The notes under the pieces were generated by a model that was not told the origin of the DNA, searched no databases, and saw only the letters and a list, made by a program, of their open reading frames with translations. This document shows, piece by piece, positions 55,199 to 58,029 of a DNA stretch of 58,029 nucleotides; the first letter of the stretch is position 1, and each line of letters opens with the position of its first letter. This stretch comes from Verrucomicrobia bacterium LW23 (GTDB taxonomy: Bacteria > Verrucomicrobiota > Verrucomicrobiia > Methylacidiphilales > UBA1321), in NCBI GenBank assembly GCA_003054695.1, contig QAZA01000002.1, positions 1-58,029 on the forward strand, read 5' to 3'. Made by a program: the position numbers and the translations under genes.

Positions 55199-56242
55199 AT
55201 GCAGCAGATTCAATCCATCGCCCTGTTTGGCGCCGGCCATCATGGCGCAACAGCGGTACTTCCGGCCATCCTAAAACTTCAGGAGCGAAATCGGTTAAGG
55301 CTGGTCGGTATCGTTGAACCAGCTGAGGAGAACCAGCGCAGGGCTTGCATCTCCGCACCCGACCTGCCCGTTTTCTCCTCCGCTGCAGAGCTATACTCCA
55401 ACTGCAAACCGGACATAGCTTACATTTCCACTCTACCTCACTTGCACGAGTCCGTTGCCCTGGAGGCATTCTCCAATGGTTGTCACGTTGTTTGCGAGAA
55501 GCCGCTTGCTCCCGAAACTGAAGCTTGCCGAAGAATGATCGCGGCAGCAGAAAGGGCAGACCGCCATCTCGTCACCATGTTCGAGAATCGGTATAAGCCT
55601 CACTACAGTCAGATTCGAAGTTGGATTTTGTCAGGAAAAGTGGGTCGCGTGGAATGTATTCACTTACGGCATTTTTGGCCTGGTCCCGTACACGAACCGC
55701 GTCGCACTAATCTCCTGAACGCATCAGGTGCGCTGGATTGCGGAATACACTACCTGGATTTGGCTCGCTTTTTCGTTGACGGCGGAGAATGGGAAAGGAT
55801 TTACGCCACAGGGCAATGGTTCGATGAGCCTCATTTGGAGAAGCCGCCCCATATAGATATTGTAGCACGTCTTGTGAATGGTCCTACCATCAACCTCAGC
55901 GATAGTATGAGCTATCGCATAGCCTACGGGAAGCGTACCGGCGATCGATCGAGCTATAATTCGATTACAGTACTGGGAACTGAAGGGGTAATCCAGGCAG
56001 AGCTTGATCGGGTTATTCTCCTGACCACCGACGGAAGCTCCGTGAGAATGCCAATAGGCAAAAGCACTCATGCGGACGAAATCCCGTGGGTGCTGGAGGA
56101 TCTGCTCAGCCTCATCCACGATGGAGTCGCTGCCAGCGGCTTTCTGCCTGATGGTCGCGATGGCCTTATTGCTCAGCACGCTACAGAACAAGCCAATCAG
56201 CAGGCCAACGCTGTACGTGCTTCACTACAAATGTTGCATTGA
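55199..56242 (+). CDS. Gfo/Idh/MocA family oxidoreductase
   Basis: This 347-residue cytoplasmic NAD(P)-dependent sugar or inositol dehydrogenase-like protein. 'IALFGAGHHGAT' (8-19) is the Rossmann loop and 'VVCEKPLAPE' (97-106) is the family motif with Glu100-Lys101-Pro102. 'GALDCGIHYLDLARFF' carries the Asp-x-x-x-His pair expected at the active site. The 'GAGHHG' loop departs from the usual GxGxxG only in residue choice. The substrate is unknown, most likely a monosaccharide or derivative released by the surrounding enzymes. It is followed 20 bp later by a secreted glycosidase on the same strand, so the two probably form an operon. Confidence 0.93.
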   Translation: MQQIQSIALFGAGHHGATAVLPAILKLQERNRLRLVGIVEPAEENQRRACISAPDLPVFSSAAELYSNCKPDIAYISTLPHLHESVALEAFSNGCHVVCEKPLAPETEACRRMIAAAERADRHLVTMFENRYKPHYSQIRSWILSGKVGRVECIHLRHFWPGPVHEPRRTNLLNASGALDCGIHYLDLARFFVDGGEWERIYATGQWFDEPHLEKPPHIDIVARLVNGPTINLSDSMSYRIAYGKRTGDRSSYNSITVLGTEGVIQAELDRVILLTTDGSSVRMPIGKSTHADEIPWVLEDLLSLIHDGVAASGFLPDGRDGLIAQHATEQANQQANAVRASLQMLH

Positions 56243-56262
56243 TTTGCTTATTCCTCGTCTTT

Positions 56263-58029
56263 ATGAATCCTACTTCCCTGTTCCACTTTACAGCGAGAGT
56301 CGCTATAGCGCTGGCGCTTATAGGTTCGGTTAACTCAAACGCGGGCGATGTGCCCGCAAGCCATGCTGCGATGGCCGAAAGCCGGAATGTTGTCCCCGAT
56401 GACTCCGAGTATGTGACCGTTCGGGATGGCCACCTTCAGTTAAAGGGCGAACGGCAACGTTTCTGGGGGGTGATCGGCTCGTTTCCCGGAAACCCCAAAT
56501 TTTCAGCGGATGACTCACCTGCACAGCGAGAGGCGAAGGTAGCCGAGGCGCGGGCTAACGCGGATGCAATTGTTCAGCGTTTTAGTGATCTTGGCTTCAA
56601 CTTTGTACGCTATTGGTATGCGGCGGGTACATTGGGCCAATCACCAGCTCCGCTTGCCGAGCGTAAGCCATACGTGATGGGAGACGGATCACCCGACGAC
56701 ATTGCCGACTATTTTCTTGCCAGGCTCAAGGAACGTGGATTTCGTGTCTGGACGGCGGGTTTGAATCAGCTGGGAAGCATCACCCCGGACGACGTCTCCA
56801 TTGTGGACGACAAGCCTACCGAAAAGGCATGGCGTGAAGCGGTAGCTGAGGCCATTGCCGGTCAGAAACCGAAACCGGGGAAGCCGCCGCTTACGTCGTG
56901 GATACTCAAAAGCCCGGCCCAGGTGTGGGACCCTCGGCTGGAGGCCCTTACGATCGCCAGGATGAAAGCGATCGCAGACCACAAAAACCAGTACACCGGA
57001 TTGCGCTGGGCGGACGATCCGCTCTTTTGCGTCTGGGAGCTTTCCAACGAGCAATGGTGGGTGCGTCGCATGCTGGCGGGTTCCTGGCAAAAGCTGCCTT
57101 CCTTTTTCAAAAACTCCCTTATCGCGAGATGGAACGAGTATCTGCGCAGGAAGTACACATCAGAGGACTCGCTCAAAAAAGCGTGGGGCAGCCTCTTGCC
57201 GGGCGAAAACCTGGATCGGGGCACGATTCTCTTTGCACCCATGTCAGGAGCAACGTCGACAACAGCTTCGTTCAACGACTCCAACCCGGAAGCCCTTGCG
57301 GCGATGCAAGGCCTTAAGCAGGAATACAAGCGGGAGGATTTCCCTGCCGCGCGCGCGTCGGACGTTATCGAGTTCCTGCTGGATCTCCATATCTCCCACA
57401 AGAAAAGGCTTGAGGTTGCAGTCAAGTCCTGGGGCAAAAGCACGCGTCTCAGCCCGCTGGTAATGGATACAGGGCTCGGCTACGACATACATTCTCAGTT
57501 TGCCCATCAACAGTTTGACGCGACCGCGCACGACGCCTACACGAACGGTTGGGGACCTGAGTTTAAAGAGCCTGACCTTGCGGCCCTTCCAAACGATCAA
57601 CAACGGGCAGTGGCCCAACTCGGATCCGAGCGCGTTAGTCGCAACCAGACGGACGGCTGGATCAACTGGCTCTCGAGGCCTCCCGGCCTGGCCCAGGGTG
57701 TTCCCTGGCTGGAGGCAGGCAGTATGCCGGGAAAGCCCTTCTTTGGCTACGAGACGCAAATACAACAGCCTGCGAAGTACCGCGCTGATTATCCGTTAAG
57801 GCTCCTCGCCCTGGCCGCTATTCAGGACTGGGACATCATTTGCTGGCACTACTGGGGGCCGGCCCCGCATGCGGCTCTCGCGGACGGCTTCAGCAAGGCA
57901 ATGGATGTAACCACCGGGACCCACCCCCAGGGCTATCACTTCACCTACGACGAAGTGCAGGCCGCCTCCATGCGCTTTGCGGGACACTGCTTTCGTCAGG
58001 GATTGTATCTTCCTGCGGCAAAACCCACG
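56263..58029 (+). CDS. Secreted GH5/clan GH-A-like glycoside hydrolase (3' end beyond window)
   Basis: An open frame of 589 codons runs off the right edge, so the protein is partial. The start (ATG 56263) is followed by a signal peptide ('VAIALALIGSVNSNAG'). 'YVTVRDGHLQLKGERQRFWGVIG' is the usual first strand of GH5-like mannanase/cellulase proteins. 'LGFNFVRYWY' and 'RGFRVW' are barrel strands. 'VWELSNEQWW' carries Glu263 in the Asn-Glu acid/base position, and 'FFGYET' carries Glu497 as a candidate nucleophile. Spacing fits clan GH-A, but no family number can be given. It begins 20 bp after the Gfo/Idh/MocA stop, consistent with co-transcription. The C-terminus, and any binding domain, lies outside the window. 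Confidence 0.82.
   Translation, partial: MNPTSLFHFTARVAIALALIGSVNSNAGDVPASHAAMAESRNVVPDDSEYVTVRDGHLQLKGERQRFWGVIGSFPGNPKFSADDSPAQREAKVAEARANADAIVQRFSDLGFNFVRYWYAAGTLGQSPAPLAERKPYVMGDGSPDDIADYFLARLKERGFRVWTAGLNQLGSITPDDVSIVDDKPTEKAWREAVAEAIAGQKPKPGKPPLTSWILKSPAQVWDPRLEALTIARMKAIADHKNQYTGLRWADDPLFCVWELSNEQWWVRRMLAGSWQKLPSFFKNSLIARWNEYLRRKYTSEDSLKKAWGSLLPGENLDRGTILFAPMSGATSTTASFNDSNPEALAAMQGLKQEYKREDFPAARASDVIEFLLDLHISHKKRLEVAVKSWGKSTRLSPLVMDTGLGYDIHSQFAHQQFDATAHDAYTNGWGPEFKEPDLAALPNDQQRAVAQLGSERVSRNQTDGWINWLSRPPGLAQGVPWLEAGSMPGKPFFGYETQIQQPAKYRADYPLRLLALAAIQDWDIICWHYWGPAPHAALADGFSKAMDVTTGTHPQGYHFTYDEVQAASMRFAGHCFRQGLYLPAAKPT

Overview
The window looks like a chromosomal segment of a GC-rich, free-living or gut-associated Verrucomicrobiota bacterium, most likely of the Opitutales/Opitutaceae kind. 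The strongest taxonomic sign is two complete copies of the four-gene 'Verru_Chthon' prepilin-like cassette (order D-B-C-A), a family set named from Verrucomicrobia. Supporting signs are several LacI-type regulators beside secreted carbohydrate-active enzymes, a sialate-O-acetylesterase-type esterase, many signal-peptide proteins, and phrase-like intergenic repeats. No rRNA, tRNA, CRISPR array, transposase or phage gene was recognised.

Layout. (1) 60-7667: a 2,535-residue secreted adhesin-like protein with a two-partner-secretion (haemagglutination) domain, beta-helix repeats and eight MBG-type repeats. (2) 8244-15035: a sulfatase facing a clan GH-A-like glycosidase and a sialate-O-acetylesterase-type esterase. 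(3) 15224-20281: a histone-deacetylase-family amidohydrolase, secG with a Pro/Ala-rich tail, and a divergent oxyR-katG pair with a four-tetrad OxyR site overlapping the oxyR start codon. (4) 20524-24284: an MscS channel, a LacI regulator and a small exported protein. (5) 24601-30112: Verru_Chthon cassette 1 on the minus strand, divergent from a secreted beta-helix protein at 30381, with two copies of a LacI-like operator between them. (6) 32592-41850: a 2-hydroxyacid dehydrogenase, a secreted SGNH esterase, a soluble hybrid histidine kinase, an aldo/keto reductase, and a sugar ABC permease plus binding lipoprotein with no ATPase gene. (7) 42363-58029: two LacI regulators, a secreted alpha/beta hydrolase, a secreted pectate-lyase-3-type beta-helix protein, Verru_Chthon cassette 2, a Gfo/Idh/MocA oxidoreductase and a glycosidase cut off by the window edge.

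How the parts may work together. Each cassette encodes three short proteins with a classical type IV prepilin N-terminus (Glu at +5), then one very large protein with a prepilin-like hydrophobic N-terminus that lacks this Glu. Order, relative sizes and the missing Glu match GspH-GspI-GspJ-GspK, the minor pseudopilin tip complex of type II secretion, but the last protein is about three times the usual GspK size. Both cassettes lie near a secreted beta-helix protein and a LacI regulator, and the two LacI proteins (22388-23485 and 47922-48941) are paralogues. My main inference is that the window holds two copies of a substrate-regulated module: LacI switch, dedicated pseudopilin tip cassette, and polysaccharide-active secreted protein. 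The tip could dock polysaccharide or select enzymes for export. The cassette families are named but, to my knowledge, functionally uncharacterised.

Limits: everything was read by eye. Start codons were moved from the longest possible ORF where a signal peptide, ribosome binding site or family N-terminus argued for it, and this is stated each time.
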